Assembly: GCA_910588215.1 (NCBI GenBank)
Contig: CAJUQJ010000058.1
Span: 1 to 20,514, forward strand
Reading direction: 5' to 3'
Origin: an uncultured Lachnospiraceae bacterium
GTDB lineage: Bacteria; Bacillota; Clostridia; Lachnospirales; Lachnospiraceae
DNA: 20,514 bases
Shown here: positions 1-6,602 of the stretch, piece after piece
Numbering within the stretch: position 1 is the first letter of the stretch
Layout of the letters: every line of letters starts with the position of its first letter
Made by a program: the position numbers and the translations under genes
The notes under the pieces: model-generated
Databases searched by the model: none
What the model saw: the letters and a program-made list of their open reading frames with translations, nothing else
Told to the model about the DNA's origin: nothing

Positions 1-64
1 CGCCAAGCGGTAAGGCACAGGACTTTGACTCCTGCATTCGCTGGTTCGAATCCAGTTAGCCCAG
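1..64 (+). tRNA. tRNA-Gln (TTG), 5' end cut off by the window edge
   Basis: The sequence starts inside the tRNA at the D arm. The anticodon stem CAGGA/TCCTG encloses the loop CTTTGAC, which gives anticodon TTG (glutamine). The T arm GCTGG-TTCGAAT-CCAGT and the acceptor 3' strand TAGCCCA with discriminator G follow. The 5' acceptor strand lies before base 1. No CCA is encoded. Confidence 0.9.
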
Positions 65-69
65 TTTAT

Positions 70-142
70 GGACCACTAGCTCAGGTGGTAGAGCACTTGA
101 CTTTTAATCAAGTTGTCTGGGGTTCGAATCCCCAGTGGTTCA
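70..142 (+). tRNA. tRNA-Lys (TTT)
   Basis: A complete cloverleaf can be drawn. Acceptor GGACCAC pairs with GTGGTTC (one G-U), the D stem is GCTC/GAGC, and the anticodon stem CTTGA/TCAAG holds loop CTTTTAA with anticodon TTT. The T arm is TGGGG-TTCGAAT-CCCCA and the discriminator is A. CCA is not encoded. It lies 5 bp after tRNA-Gln, so the two are probably co-transcribed as part of a tRNA array. Its last 17 bases recur 62 bp downstream. Confidence 0.95.
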
Positions 143-206
143 TTGAATGTAGCCAAAGAGTGGATAGGGGATTCGAACCCCGGTTTGATATCCCCAGTGG
201 TTCATT
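128..206 (+). repeat. 17-bp direct repeat of the tRNA-Lys 3' end (att-like scar)
   Basis: The 17-mer ATCCCCAGTGGTTCATT occurs at 128-144, inside and just past tRNA-Lys, and again at 190-206. Between them, 166-180 (GGGGATTCGAACCCC) is the exact reverse complement of the tRNA T-arm GGGGTTCGAATCCCC at 119-133. Duplicated tRNA 3' ends are the usual mark left by tyrosine-recombinase integration. With only 62 bp between starts this would be a collapsed or remnant site, and local tRNA-array rearrangement is an alternative. Confidence 0.5.
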
Positions 207-250
207 ATAACAATAACAGCTTTTTTATGGTTTATTTGAAGAAGACCAGA

Positions 251-281
251 ATTCAGATTCTCAAGGAATCTGAATTTTTTT
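251..281 (+). terminator. Rho-independent terminator after the tRNAs
   Basis: A perfect 10-bp stem ATTCAGATTC / GAATCTGAAT with a 5-nt loop is followed directly by a run of T. It ends the tRNA-Gln/tRNA-Lys transcript and separates it from the MATE gene. Confidence 0.9.
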
Positions 282-336
282 GCCCATTGGGCACAGAAAG
301 AGATTTTTTTAGTATACATGAAGGAGACGAAAGCAA

Positions 337-1713
337 ATGGAACAGAGAAAAGAGATGAAAGAAAACAAGATGGGCACCATGCCCGTTAACAGACTTTTGA
401 TCACTATGTCGCTGCCCATGATGGCATCTATGCTGGTGCAGGCGCTCTATAATATCGTGGACAGTATCTTTGTGTCCAGGATCAATGAGAATGCGTTAAC
501 AGCGGTATCACTTGCTTTTCCGATCCAGACGTTGATGGTAGCGGTCGGTGTTGGTACTTGCGTGGGCATCAATGCGGTACTTTCCAGAGCGCTGGGAGCA
601 AAGAAGCAGGATATGGTGGACAAGACGGCCGGAAACGGGATTTTTGTCATGGCGGTCAGCTATGTGGTATTCTTGTTGATAGGTCTTTTTGCAACGAAAG
701 CGTTCTATTTGAGTCAGACGGAGGATACGCAGATAGTGCAGTATGGCTGCGAGTATCTTTCGATGGTATGTTGTCTCTCATTTGGTATCTTTGCACAGTT
801 TACGTTTGAGCGGTTATTGCAGTCGACAGGTAAGACGTTTTACATCATGATCACACAGGGGCTGGGAGCCGTGATCAACATCATTTTGGATCCGATCTTT
901 ATTTTTGGGCTGTTCGGTATACCGAAGATGGGGGTGCAGGGTGCAGCCGTAGCGACCGTGATCGGGCAGATAACGGCAGGGCTGCTTGCCTTTTTGGTGA
1001 ATCTTAAGAAAAATGACGAGATACAGATTACGAGACAGACATTGAGGCCGGATGCGGAGATCATCAAACAGATCTATAAGATAGGCGCACCTTCTATTAT
1101 TATGCAGGCTATCGGTTCGGTGATGACTTATGGTATGAATTTAATCCTGATCTCCTTTACATCTACGGCTACGGCAGTGTTTGGCGTGTACTTCAAACTT
1201 CAGAGTTTTGTCTTTATGCCTGTGTTTGGTATGAACAATGGTCTTGTTCCTATATTGGCATACAACTACGGAGCGGGTCAGAAAGAGCGTTTTATGCAGG
1301 CACTTAAATGGGGCATTAAGTATGCGGTGGCGATCATGTTTGTAGGGCTGGTCATTTTCCAGGCGGTTCCAGGAGCGCTGCTGGGATTGTTTGACGCCTC
1401 GGAGGCCATGCAGGCAATTGGTGTGCCGGCGCTTCGGACGATCAGCTATGGTTTCTTGCTTGCAGGATTTGGAATTGTGTGCGGTACGGCATTTCAGGCT
1501 TTGGGCTGTGCAACTTACAGTATGCTGGTCTCTATAGCGAGACAGCTGGTGGTATTGCTTCCGGCGGCCTATCTTTTGTCGCTGACGGGGAAGGTAGAGT
1601 ATGTATGGTGGTCTTTTCCGATTGCGGAGTTGATGTCCATGTTGATGACGGTGATCTTCCTGATGAAGGTCAACAAAGAAGTAATTCAGTATATTGGTAG
1701 GGAAACGGCATAA
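337..1713 (+). CDS. MATE family efflux transporter (458 aa)
   Basis: This is a polytopic inner-membrane exporter of the MATE family, which moves drugs or metabolites out in exchange for Na+ or H+; the substrate cannot be told from sequence. Length is typical and hydrophobic segments fill nearly the whole chain, consistent with 12 helices in two 6-helix halves. Family-like segments include MSLPMMASMLVQALYNIVDS near residue 30, NIILDPIFIFG near residue 185 and the second-half GMNNGLVPILAYNYGAG near residue 300. The start at 337 has an AAGGAGA ribosome binding site about 10 bp upstream; the internal ATGs at 355 and 370 are less well placed. It stands alone between a terminator and tRNA-Leu. It is only distantly similar to the second MATE gene in the window. 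Confidence 0.93.
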   Translation: MEQRKEMKENKMGTMPVNRLLITMSLPMMASMLVQALYNIVDSIFVSRINENALTAVSLAFPIQTLMVAVGVGTCVGINAVLSRALGAKKQDMVDKTAGNGIFVMAVSYVVFLLIGLFATKAFYLSQTEDTQIVQYGCEYLSMVCCLSFGIFAQFTFERLLQSTGKTFYIMITQGLGAVINIILDPIFIFGLFGIPKMGVQGAAVATVIGQITAGLLAFLVNLKKNDEIQITRQTLRPDAEIIKQIYKIGAPSIIMQAIGSVMTYGMNLILISFTSTATAVFGVYFKLQSFVFMPVFGMNNGLVPILAYNYGAGQKERFMQALKWGIKYAVAIMFVGLVIFQAVPGALLGLFDASEAMQAIGVPALRTISYGFLLAGFGIVCGTAFQALGCATYSMLVSIARQLVVLLPAAYLLSLTGKVEYVWWSFPIAELMSMLMTVIFLMKVNKEVIQYIGRETA

Positions 1714-1774
1714 GCATACTGGAAGCGACATGGCAAAGTCCTGCTTGCGGTTCTTGTCAGGGCAGAAAAAAATA

Positions 1775-1803
1775 GTGACTTTGCAGGAGGTATGTGCTAC
1801 AAT
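1775..1803 (+). promoter_or_regulatory. Promoter for tRNA-Leu
   Basis: A -35 box GTGACT (1775-1780) is separated by 17 bp from an extended -10 TGc-TACAAT (1795-1803). Transcription would start near 1810, just before the hairpin at 1815 and the tRNA at 1851. Confidence 0.6.
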
Positions 1804-1814
1804 AAATAGGCATG

Positions 1815-1834
1815 CAGGAAGCGAAAGCTTCCTG
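1815..1834 (+). other. GAAA-tetraloop hairpin in the tRNA-Leu 5' leader
   Basis: A perfect 8-bp stem CAGGAAGC-GAAA-GCTTCCTG closes a GNRA tetraloop. No T-run follows, so it is not a standard terminator. It sits at the predicted 5' end of the tRNA precursor, where it would be removed by RNase P. It could also stabilise the 3' end of the MATE transcript. Confidence 0.5.
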
Positions 1835-1850
1835 GCATTGTGAGTAATAT

Positions 1851-1933
<83 letters not shown>

Positions 1934-1942
1934 GATAATGAT

Positions 1943-1984
1943 AATCCGAACCCAGTTCCAATCGGGGACGGTTTTGGATTTTTA
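1943..1984 (+). terminator. Terminator after tRNA-Leu
   Basis: AATCCGAACC pairs imperfectly with GGTTTTGGATT around a GC-rich loop, and a short T-rich tract follows. It is the first of two hairpins in tandem behind the tRNA. Confidence 0.6.
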
Positions 1985-2005
1985 GTATATCTCGAGTGCT
2001 AAGGC

Positions 2006-2045
2006 AAAGCGGTGGTATTGGGAGTGATACCGCCGCTTTTGTTTC
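2006..2045 (+). terminator. Second, strong terminator after tRNA-Leu
   Basis: The 13-bp stem AAAGCGGTGGTAT / ATACCGCCGCTTT (one G-T pair) has an 8-nt loop and is followed by TGTTT. It insulates the AT-rich gene islet that follows. Confidence 0.85.
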
Positions 2046-2080
2046 TCAAAAATAAGAGTGGATTTTATGAGAAGCTCCGC

Positions 2081-2086
2081 TATAAT
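2081..2086 (+). promoter_or_regulatory. Candidate -10 box for the zinc-ribbon/helical gene pair
   Basis: A perfect TATAAT lies 25 bp before the ATG at 2112. No good -35 is visible: GTGGAT at 17-bp spacing is poor. Confidence 0.45.
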
Positions 2087-2111
2087 ACAAGATATAGGCA
2101 GGAGGTAAGGT

Positions 2112-2228
2112 ATGAGTACTATAATTGGTGAAGTATCAATAGCTGCTGACGATCAAGGATTTGTTTTAATGCAATGTCCTATATGCGGAGAATTTTTTAA
2201 TAGGAATTTTGACACTGACAGATCCTGA
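2112..2228 (+). CDS. Small CPxCG peptide, possibly a truncated zinc ribbon (38 aa)
   Basis: A well-placed AGGAGGTAAG ribosome binding site lies upstream of an ATG that opens a 38-codon frame. The product has one CPICG knuckle (residues 22-26) near its C-terminus. Zinc ribbons need two such pairs, and the second is missing here, so the gene is either a short single-knuckle peptide or a zinc-ribbon protein cut by a deletion or frameshift around 2200-2250. The 94 bp after its stop hold no frame that restores a second CxxC. The gene is AT-rich like its downstream neighbour and probably shares its transcript. Function unknown. Confidence 0.55.
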   Translation: MSTIIGEVSIAADDQGFVLMQCPICGEFFNRNFDTDRS

Positions 2229-2322
2229 CGGAAAATGGTAAGTGCCATCAGGAAAGTAATTGGAATGTAGGAGCAAAAAATTAAATATAGCCGAAATCAA
2301 AATTTGCAATGGAGAGGAAAAA

Positions 2323-3039
2323 ATGGCTTTTTCAGAAAAACTTAAAAATGAAATACAACTATACTGTACCAATCATTTACCACCAGATTCTTGGTACGAG
2401 AATGAATTTTCCTTTATTCAGGATATAGAGTTGAAAAATCGGATTATTGCAGAGTTTAAAGCGATTAGGTTTGCATATAAACTTTATGAGGGCATTGGAG
2501 CAAATGATGAAAATATGATATTTGAAGTGCGTAACCAAATACTTGCCTATGCATCTATATATGAAGCTGTAATAGAAAATGTATTAAATACATACTATTC
2601 AGACACTGATGAATTTGATTCTTTAATTCATCACATAATCCCAAGGAAAATATCAATTCCGCAAGATATGCAAAAGATATTGCAAGATACATTATCACAT
2701 GATGGCAAAGTGATTGTTCCCTTTTATTATGCAAGAAAGAAAAAAGAGAAACCACAAATTAGATTTGATGATAAATGTAGAACAGCAGAAAAATTGGGAT
2801 TGATTCACAAGTTTGTTAATGCAGACGGAGAGGAAGTGGATTTGGCTTCTGAAATAATTGAGATTTATTCATATCGTAATGGTATTCATATCATTGCAGA
2901 AAGAAGAAAAGGCATTAATTATGAGTTAGAGTTGAGCCGAAAAGCGTATCGTAGAATGAGACCGTTTATTGATCAGCTAAAGGAAAAACTCGTTAATGAT
3001 GAAAAGATATCAACAACCGCTGGTCTGTTGGAGAAATAG
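2323..3039 (+). CDS. Hypothetical helical protein, possibly HEPN-like (238 aa)
   Basis: I do not recognise a named family with certainty. The protein is soluble, has no signal or membrane segment, and is mostly alpha-helical by composition. The N-terminal half (about residues 1-110) is rich in acidic and aromatic residues. The C-terminal part holds YSYRNGIHIIAE (about residues 185-196), followed by a charged helix and RPFIDQLKEKL. The RNxxH pattern recalls the catalytic motif of HEPN RNases (usually R-x4-6-H), but the spacing is one short, so this is only suggestive. I chose the ATG at 2323 because GGAGAGG lies just upstream; an open frame reaches back to 2260 on a non-ATG start without a ribosome binding site. 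It is strongly AT-rich and was probably acquired with the CPxCG peptide. Confidence 0.7.
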   Translation: MAFSEKLKNEIQLYCTNHLPPDSWYENEFSFIQDIELKNRIIAEFKAIRFAYKLYEGIGANDENMIFEVRNQILAYASIYEAVIENVLNTYYSDTDEFDSLIHHIIPRKISIPQDMQKILQDTLSHDGKVIVPFYYARKKKEKPQIRFDDKCRTAEKLGLIHKFVNADGEEVDLASEIIEIYSYRNGIHIIAERRKGINYELELSRKAYRRMRPFIDQLKEKLVNDEKISTTAGLLEK

Positions 3040-3056
3040 CAAAGTCAGTCAAGCCA

Positions 3057-3099
3057 GTCGACGGCAAGATGAATGGTACATTAATGCGTCGCCGTTGAC
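3057..3099 (+). other. Inverted repeat in a gene-free stretch (3040-3240)
   Basis: GTCGACGGC (3057-3065) pairs with GCCGTTGAC (3091-3099) with one G-T pair around a 25-nt loop. No T-run follows. Apart from this, I see nothing coding in 3040-3240, and no clear terminator for the preceding gene. Confidence 0.35.
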
Positions 3100-3268
3100 A
3101 GTTCCGCTGCTTTTGCTAATAGGTGCTCAAGGCGGAAAACCCTAAAATGGCTTCCCATCCATTTCAATTTTATTATTAAAAATATCTTTCTATTTTCGTG
3201 AGTGTGTCTACAAGTTCGGGATATTTTGTTTAGAAGTCCTGTGCTTGCTTAATCTTAGCTGACTATAC

Positions 3269-3274
3269 TATAAT
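3269..3274 (+). promoter_or_regulatory. -10 box of the small toxin-like gene
   Basis: A perfect TATAAT, with a poor TTGCTT at 3245-3250 as the best -35 (18-bp spacing). A start near 3281 would give an mRNA of about 180 nt with a 40-nt leader, ending at the terminator at 3430-3459. Confidence 0.55.
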
Positions 3275-3320
3275 ATTTTTGTTGTCATACCCAATCCGGC
3301 AACGGAAAGGGGGTGTACAT

Positions 3321-3419
3321 ATGCATGATGTAATCGTCTCTTTTTCGATTGCTGTCGCGGCAGGTGTGGTTTGCCACCTCATCTGCAAGTGGTTAGATAG
3401 CAATGACGGTGACAACTAG
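3321..3419 (+). CDS. Small membrane peptide, Fst-like type I toxin candidate (32 aa)
   Basis: A GGAAAGGGGG ribosome binding site precedes an ATG opening a 32-codon frame. The peptide starts with MHDVIVSF, runs through one hydrophobic segment (about residues 4-22, alanine- and valine-rich), and ends with CKWLDSNDGDN, a WLD followed by a charged tail. Single helix plus WLD plus charged tail is the plan of Fst/Ldr-type type I toxins, which insert in the inner membrane. The gene sits in a full type I arrangement: its own -10, a shared bidirectional terminator 10 bp past its stop, a convergent promoter, and direct repeats that make the opposing RNA complementary to its start. I infer the toxin role from this architecture, not from a database match. 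Confidence 0.75.
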   Translation: MHDVIVSFSIAVAAGVVCHLICKWLDSNDGDN

Positions 3420-3429
3420 CCCGAATAAG

Positions 3430-3459
3430 AAAACCCAGGAGTAGCCGCTCCTGGGTTTT
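3430..3459. terminator. Bidirectional terminator shared by the toxin mRNA and antisense RNA
   Basis: A perfect 12-bp stem AAAACCCAGGAG / CTCCTGGGTTTT with a 6-nt loop has four T at its 3' side on both strands. It can end transcripts from both directions, so the two RNAs would also overlap here. Confidence 0.9.
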
Positions 3460-3499
3460 CGACTGGTGTACATACAATGTAACCGTCTCTCCTTTGCCT
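3430..3499 (-). ncRNA. Candidate antisense antitoxin RNA (about 70 nt)
   Basis: Predicted from a strong minus-strand promoter at 3506-3534, with a start near 3499, to the shared terminator. Its 5' half is the reverse complement of the second direct repeat (3465-3495). It can therefore pair with the toxin mRNA around the start codon and, through the terminator, at the 3' end. Size and layout closely match RNA II of the pAD1 par system. No open frame of note is present in it. Confidence 0.7.
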
Positions 3500-3505
3500 A
3501 TCAGC

Positions 3506-3534
3506 ATTATAGCATATGCGGATTGGCTTTGCAA
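3506..3534 (-). promoter_or_regulatory. Promoter of the antisense RNA
   Basis: On the minus strand, -35 TTGCAA (3534-3529) is spaced 17 bp from a perfect -10 TATAAT (3511-3506) preceded by TGc (extended -10). It is stronger than the toxin promoter, as expected if the antitoxin RNA must be in excess. Confidence 0.75.
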
Positions 3535-3539
3535 TATTT

Positions 3540-4384
3540 CTGGAAGGGTCGATAGTACGAAAAGGTAACAGTGTTACAGCTAAAGAAGTAGGACAGCGCG
3601 CAGTGCAGTATGCGGTGGAGAACTATCCGGAGGTGCTGACGTACGGCGTTGTAAAGTATTTGGATCAGTGGGTCTGTGAAAATGGATATTTCGCAGATGA
3701 AAAAGGAGGCGAGGATGCATTTTACAGACGCAGTGAGGCCGGCGAGGATGCCAATCCTGCGGATCGGAAGGCATATTATAATTGCCATACGGCATACGGC
3801 ATCCTTCTGGAAGGAGACGCTGACCTACACCATCGATGGGGGTTGGGACTACAGCTGGGTTATCGGCGTTTGGTCAAGTAGCGACACTAAGGTGGCGAAG
3901 GTGGATAAGAATGGCGGCGGAATGCAAGATCAATGTAGACCAGGTTAAGGCGGTGAAGTCGGAAAGTACGGTGGTACGATAGAATACCCGTTCATCATCA
4001 CGCCGCTCGACATATCCGAGGCAGATTTTTCAAAGGCTTTGAAGAGTAAGGCATATAACGGCGGGGCCAATCCGCCCGCCACGGTGGTAAAACTGAACGG
4101 AAAAGTTCTCAAGGCAGGCCGGGATTATAAGATTTTGTATAACGGTGAAAAAGAGAGCGATATAAGAGATAGAAACGGCGGAGCAGTTCCGGTCGGTTCC
4201 TACACGATCACAGTAAGCGGGAAAGGCAACTATACGGGACAGGTCAGCCAGACCCAGCAGTATACGGTGACGACGAATACGACTGCCAAAGATAAAATTT
4301 ACAGCTGTCATAACTGTAGAGGGCAGCAATCTGACTGTCACAGGCAAAAAGAAAGAGATCGTTAAGAATTTTACGATTAAGTAA
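3540..4384 (+). pseudogene. Frameshifted relic of an Ig-like-repeat surface protein
   Basis: Three reading frames in turn carry pieces of one protein. A first frame up to about 3760 holds an unrecognised helical part (GQRAVQYAVENYPEVLTYGV). A second (about 3790-3930) holds WSSSDTKVAKVDKNG, the core of a bacterial Ig-like (BIG_2) domain; the next strand CKINVDQVKAVKS is in another frame. A third (3970-4300) has a cell-wall-type repeat with KAYNGGANPPATVVKLNGK and VSGKGNYTG. A last +1 shift leads to GSNLTVTGKKKEIVKNF and a stop at 4382-4384. No signal peptide, membrane anchor or long intact frame remains. Several independent frameshifts make sequencing error an unlikely cause. Typical intact relatives are large secreted or wall-attached proteins. 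Confidence 0.75.
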
Positions 4385-4407
4385 GGAGTGTGTCACAAAT
4401 TTACGGT

Positions 4408-5757
4408 TTATCCGGTCAGGCGCACCACAAACACACTCCCGCATGGCAGATTGTCCTGCACGGAGATCTTCCCGTGATGGGCAGACACGATCTCATGGGC
4501 GATGCTTAAGCCAAGCCCGAAGTGCCCTTTGGCGCTTCGGGCTTTTTCTGCCCGATAGAAACGGGAGAAGATGCGTTTCTTATCACTGTCGGGAATGCCC
4601 ATGCCGGTGTCGCTGACGGTGATCTCGAAGAGGTTCTTCCTGTCCTGGCGGCAGGTGAGCGACAGTGTTACAAGGCCGTTTTCCGGCGTATAGCTGACGG
4701 CGTTGTGCAGCAGGATGGAGAGCACCTGGGCGATGCGGTCGGGGTCGCAGCTTAGGCGCGGCAATGGCACATCCGGCAGAGACAGAGAGAGGGTGAGATT
4801 TTTCCGGCGGCACAGCGGTTCAAAGGCCTCGAAGGCGTTGGTGCACAGAGTGTCTAACTCCACGTCCTTTTTCTCGATCAGGAAGCGGCTTATGTCGGAA
4901 CGGGCCAGGGTCAGCAGGTCATCGATCAGGGTATTCATGCGTCCGCCTTCTTTGCGGATGGTTTGGAAGAAACCGGCCTGTTCCTGCGGGGAGGCAGTGA
5001 CACAGCATTCGGTGGTGGCGAGGATTACGGATAAGGGAGTGCGCAGCTCGTGAGAAGCGGAAGCGATAAATTGCATTTGATCCTCATGATTCTGTTGTAA
5101 CGGCTTAAGCAGACGGCCCGTGAAAAACCAGGAGAAGACGGAGAATGCCAGAGCAGCCAGTATGTCTAACAGCAGAAAAAGCAGCCGCTGGTGGCTGATC
5201 TGCGTCTGCAGGCCGACCAGCGGATTTAAGATCAGGATGCGGGAGTGGGTCTGACCGCGCTCGATGTCGATGAGACTGCTGTAATAACGCTCTCCGGTGG
5301 AAGGCGAAGTAAATTCATATTCGTCATGATGAATGCCGAAATAGTTGCTGCTATAGGAGATGACCGTTTCGGATTCAAACATCAGGTCATAGGCCTGCAG
5401 ACTTTCTGTCAACAGAGATTGACCAAAGGAGTCATTTGTGTTGCCGGATTGTTCGTCGGTGACTGTACCAACTGTACCGTTTCTCAGCGTATTGTAGAGA
5501 AAAGGTTTATCATTGTCCGTGACAAAGATCAGATAGGAATTTCTGGCCTCCAGCCCGGCCAGCCACTGCATGGAAACATAGGTGGACTGCTCCAGGCTGG
5601 AAGCGATCGTGCTGATGTCGCTGCGAAAAGAAGCGAAATGGTTTTTGTAAAGGCTGCTTTCGGATACCTGCAGGTAGAGCAGGGACATGAAGATCATGAT
5701 CGCGGTAGTCGTACCGGCACATAACAGAGTAAAAAGAAAATGAGCTTTACGGAACAT
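4408..5757 (-). CDS. Sensor histidine kinase (449 aa)
   Basis: This is the membrane sensor of a two-component system. A first helix (about residues 8-30), an extracellular domain of about 160 residues (31-190) without a recognised fold, and a second helix (about 191-213) precede the kinase core. HisKA: FIASASHELRTPLSVI with phospho-acceptor His236. HATPase: N-box LLHNAVSYTPENG (Asn352), G1 DTGMGIP (383-389), F-box FSRFYRAEKARS, G2 GHFGLGLSIAHEIV. All key residues are present. There is no clear HAMP: the linker is only about 20 residues. It starts 44 bp after the response regulator stop, with AAAGGA upstream, and forms one operon with it. The ligand is unknown; the divergent lipoproteins are candidate partners. 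No terminator is visible after the stop before the adjacent pseudogene. Confidence 0.95.
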   Translation of the reverse strand: MFRKAHFLFTLLCAGTTTAIMIFMSLLYLQVSESSLYKNHFASFRSDISTIASSLEQSTYVSMQWLAGLEARNSYLIFVTDNDKPFLYNTLRNGTVGTVTDEQSGNTNDSFGQSLLTESLQAYDLMFESETVISYSSNYFGIHHDEYEFTSPSTGERYYSSLIDIERGQTHSRILILNPLVGLQTQISHQRLLFLLLDILAALAFSVFSWFFTGRLLKPLQQNHEDQMQFIASASHELRTPLSVILATTECCVTASPQEQAGFFQTIRKEGGRMNTLIDDLLTLARSDISRFLIEKKDVELDTLCTNAFEAFEPLCRRKNLTLSLSLPDVPLPRLSCDPDRIAQVLSILLHNAVSYTPENGLVTLSLTCRQDRKNLFEITVSDTGMGIPDSDKKRIFSRFYRAEKARSAKGHFGLGLSIAHEIVSAHHGKISVQDNLPCGSVFVVRLTG

Positions 5758-5801
5758 GCGGGAATCCTTTCTGGGCGCATTTTTGTACGGGCATTGCCCT
5801 T

Positions 5802-6482
5802 TTAACTGATGAACAGGCCATACCCCACGCCGCGCACGGTCTTGATCTGCAGCGTGCTGTCTACGGATTTCAGGCGGCGGCGCAGGAAATGGATATAGTT
5901 GTCCAGATTGCCGGTTTCCACATCGCTGTCCGGTCCCCAGACTTTCAGGAGCAGGGTATCACGGGCCAGTGTCTGCCCCGGGGTGTGCAGGAAGGCTTCC
6001 AGCAGGTCTCCCTCATGTTTGGAAAGCGTGCAGGTTCCGGAAGGACCGGAGAGGCACATGTCGCGAACCGCCCATGAGATATCGTGATAAGAAAGCCTGC
6101 CGTCTGCCTGTCCGCTCAACATCAGAGAGCGTCTGGTAACACAGCGGATCCTGGCCAGCAGTTCTTCAAACTCAAAAGGTTTCACGAGATAATCGTCGGC
6201 GCCCAGATCCAGCCCCAGGATTTTATCTTTCAGCGCGCCCAGCGCCGTGATCAGGATCACGGGAGCAGTAACGCCATGCCTGCGCAGGGAGGAGAGAACT
6301 TCGGTCCCTTCCTGGAAGGGCAGCATACGGTCTAACAGGATCACGTCGTAGATATTCTGTTTTCCATAATAAAGAGCATCTTCTCCGTCGTAGCAGGTGT
6401 CTACATTATACCCCTGCCCGGTGAGCTGCCAGGTCAGGGCCTTATTCAGATCCCGGTCGTCTTCCGCCAGTAAAATACGCAT
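5802..6482 (-). CDS. OmpR/PhoB-family response regulator (226 aa)
   Basis: This is the DNA-binding partner of the kinase behind it. The receiver domain (1-120) shows the acidic pocket AEDD at residues 6-9, phospho-acceptor Asp51 in DVILLDRMLP, Thr79 in ILITA and Lys101 in DYLVKPF. The winged-helix output domain (about 130-226) ends in VRGVGYGL, the typical wing hairpin. I start at the ATG at 6482 (MRILLAEDD), which has GGGAG 8 bp upstream. An in-frame TTG at 6500 would add six residues but would remove that ribosome binding site and lies at the predicted transcription start. It probably acts on the divergent region 6500-6713. Confidence 0.95.
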   Translation of the reverse strand: MRILLAEDDRDLNKALTWQLTGQGYNVDTCYDGEDALYYGKQNIYDVILLDRMLPFQEGTEVLSSLRRHGVTAPVILITALGALKDKILGLDLGADDYLVKPFEFEELLARIRCVTRRSLMLSGQADGRLSYHDISWAVRDMCLSGPSGTCTLSKHEGDLLEAFLHTPGQTLARDTLLLKVWGPDSDVETGNLDNYIHFLRRRLKSVDSTLQIKTVRGVGYGLFIS

Positions 6483-6505
6483 GTGAAATTCTCCCTTCAA
6501 AATCT

Positions 6506-6511
6506 ATTATA
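6506..6511 (-). promoter_or_regulatory. -10 box for the response regulator-kinase operon
   Basis: A perfect minus-strand TATAAT lies 24 bp before the response regulator ATG, giving a leader of about 17 nt that just contains the ribosome binding site. No good -35 is seen, which fits activation by a regulator. Confidence 0.5.
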
Positions 6512-6531
6512 AAAAATTTCTTCCGTTTATC

Positions 6532-6588
6532 CGAGTTCGCGGAGCGAATCTCGCAAAGATAATTTGCTCCGCCAATTATCTTTTTTTT
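6532..6588 (+). promoter_or_regulatory. Attenuator-like alternative hairpins with an intrinsic terminator
   Basis: Three overlapping structures are visible. Hairpin A is CGAGTTCGC / GCGAATCTCG (6532-6553). The terminator hairpin GATAATT (6558-6564) / AATTATC (6574-6580) is followed by eight T (6581-6588). A competing 11-bp stem GCGGAGCGAAT (6539-6549) / ATTTGCTCCGC (6562-6572) would break both. Mutually exclusive terminator and antiterminator forms are typical of leader control. A possible plus-strand promoter is GTGAAA (6483-6488), 16 bp, TATTAT (6505-6510). The product could be a short terminated RNA or a leader for the lipoprotein genes. Confidence 0.5.
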
Positions 6589-6602
6589 ATGATACCACAG
6601 GA

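Larger units (their letters stand above)
3312..3495 (+). repeat. Matched direct repeats of the toxin start region and the antisense RNA
   Basis: GGTGTACATA...ATGTAATCGTCTCTTTTT (3312-3345) is repeated as GGTGTACATA...ATGTAACCGTCTCTCCTTT (3465-3495). The first copy covers the toxin ribosome binding site edge, start codon and first codons. The second lies in the region that would be transcribed on the opposite strand, so that RNA would be complementary to the toxin translation start. This is the direct-repeat logic of the pAD1 par locus. Confidence 0.75.

Noticed and set aside
113..358. Open frame running through tRNA-Lys and the terminator
   Set aside because: It overlaps a tRNA and a terminator and has no ribosome binding site.
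1141..1731. 196-codon open frame on the minus strand inside the first MATE gene
   Set aside because: Its residues (many His, Arg, Gln) are those of a reversed hydrophobic gene, it lacks a ribosome binding site, and the plus-strand MATE frame fully explains the region.
3321..3419. Phage holin or stress peptide as explanation for the 32-aa peptide
   Set aside because: No phage lysis genes are adjacent, and the convergent promoter, shared terminator and direct repeats are better explained by a type I toxin-antitoxin system.
5245..5724. 159-codon plus-strand open frame opposite the kinase
   Set aside because: The kinase has all family motifs in its own frame; this frame has no ribosome binding site or recognisable domain.
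6482..6500. Upstream TTG start for the response regulator
   Set aside because: It would lie at the predicted transcription start and would turn the ribosome binding site into coding sequence; the ATG at 6482 fits the receiver-domain start.
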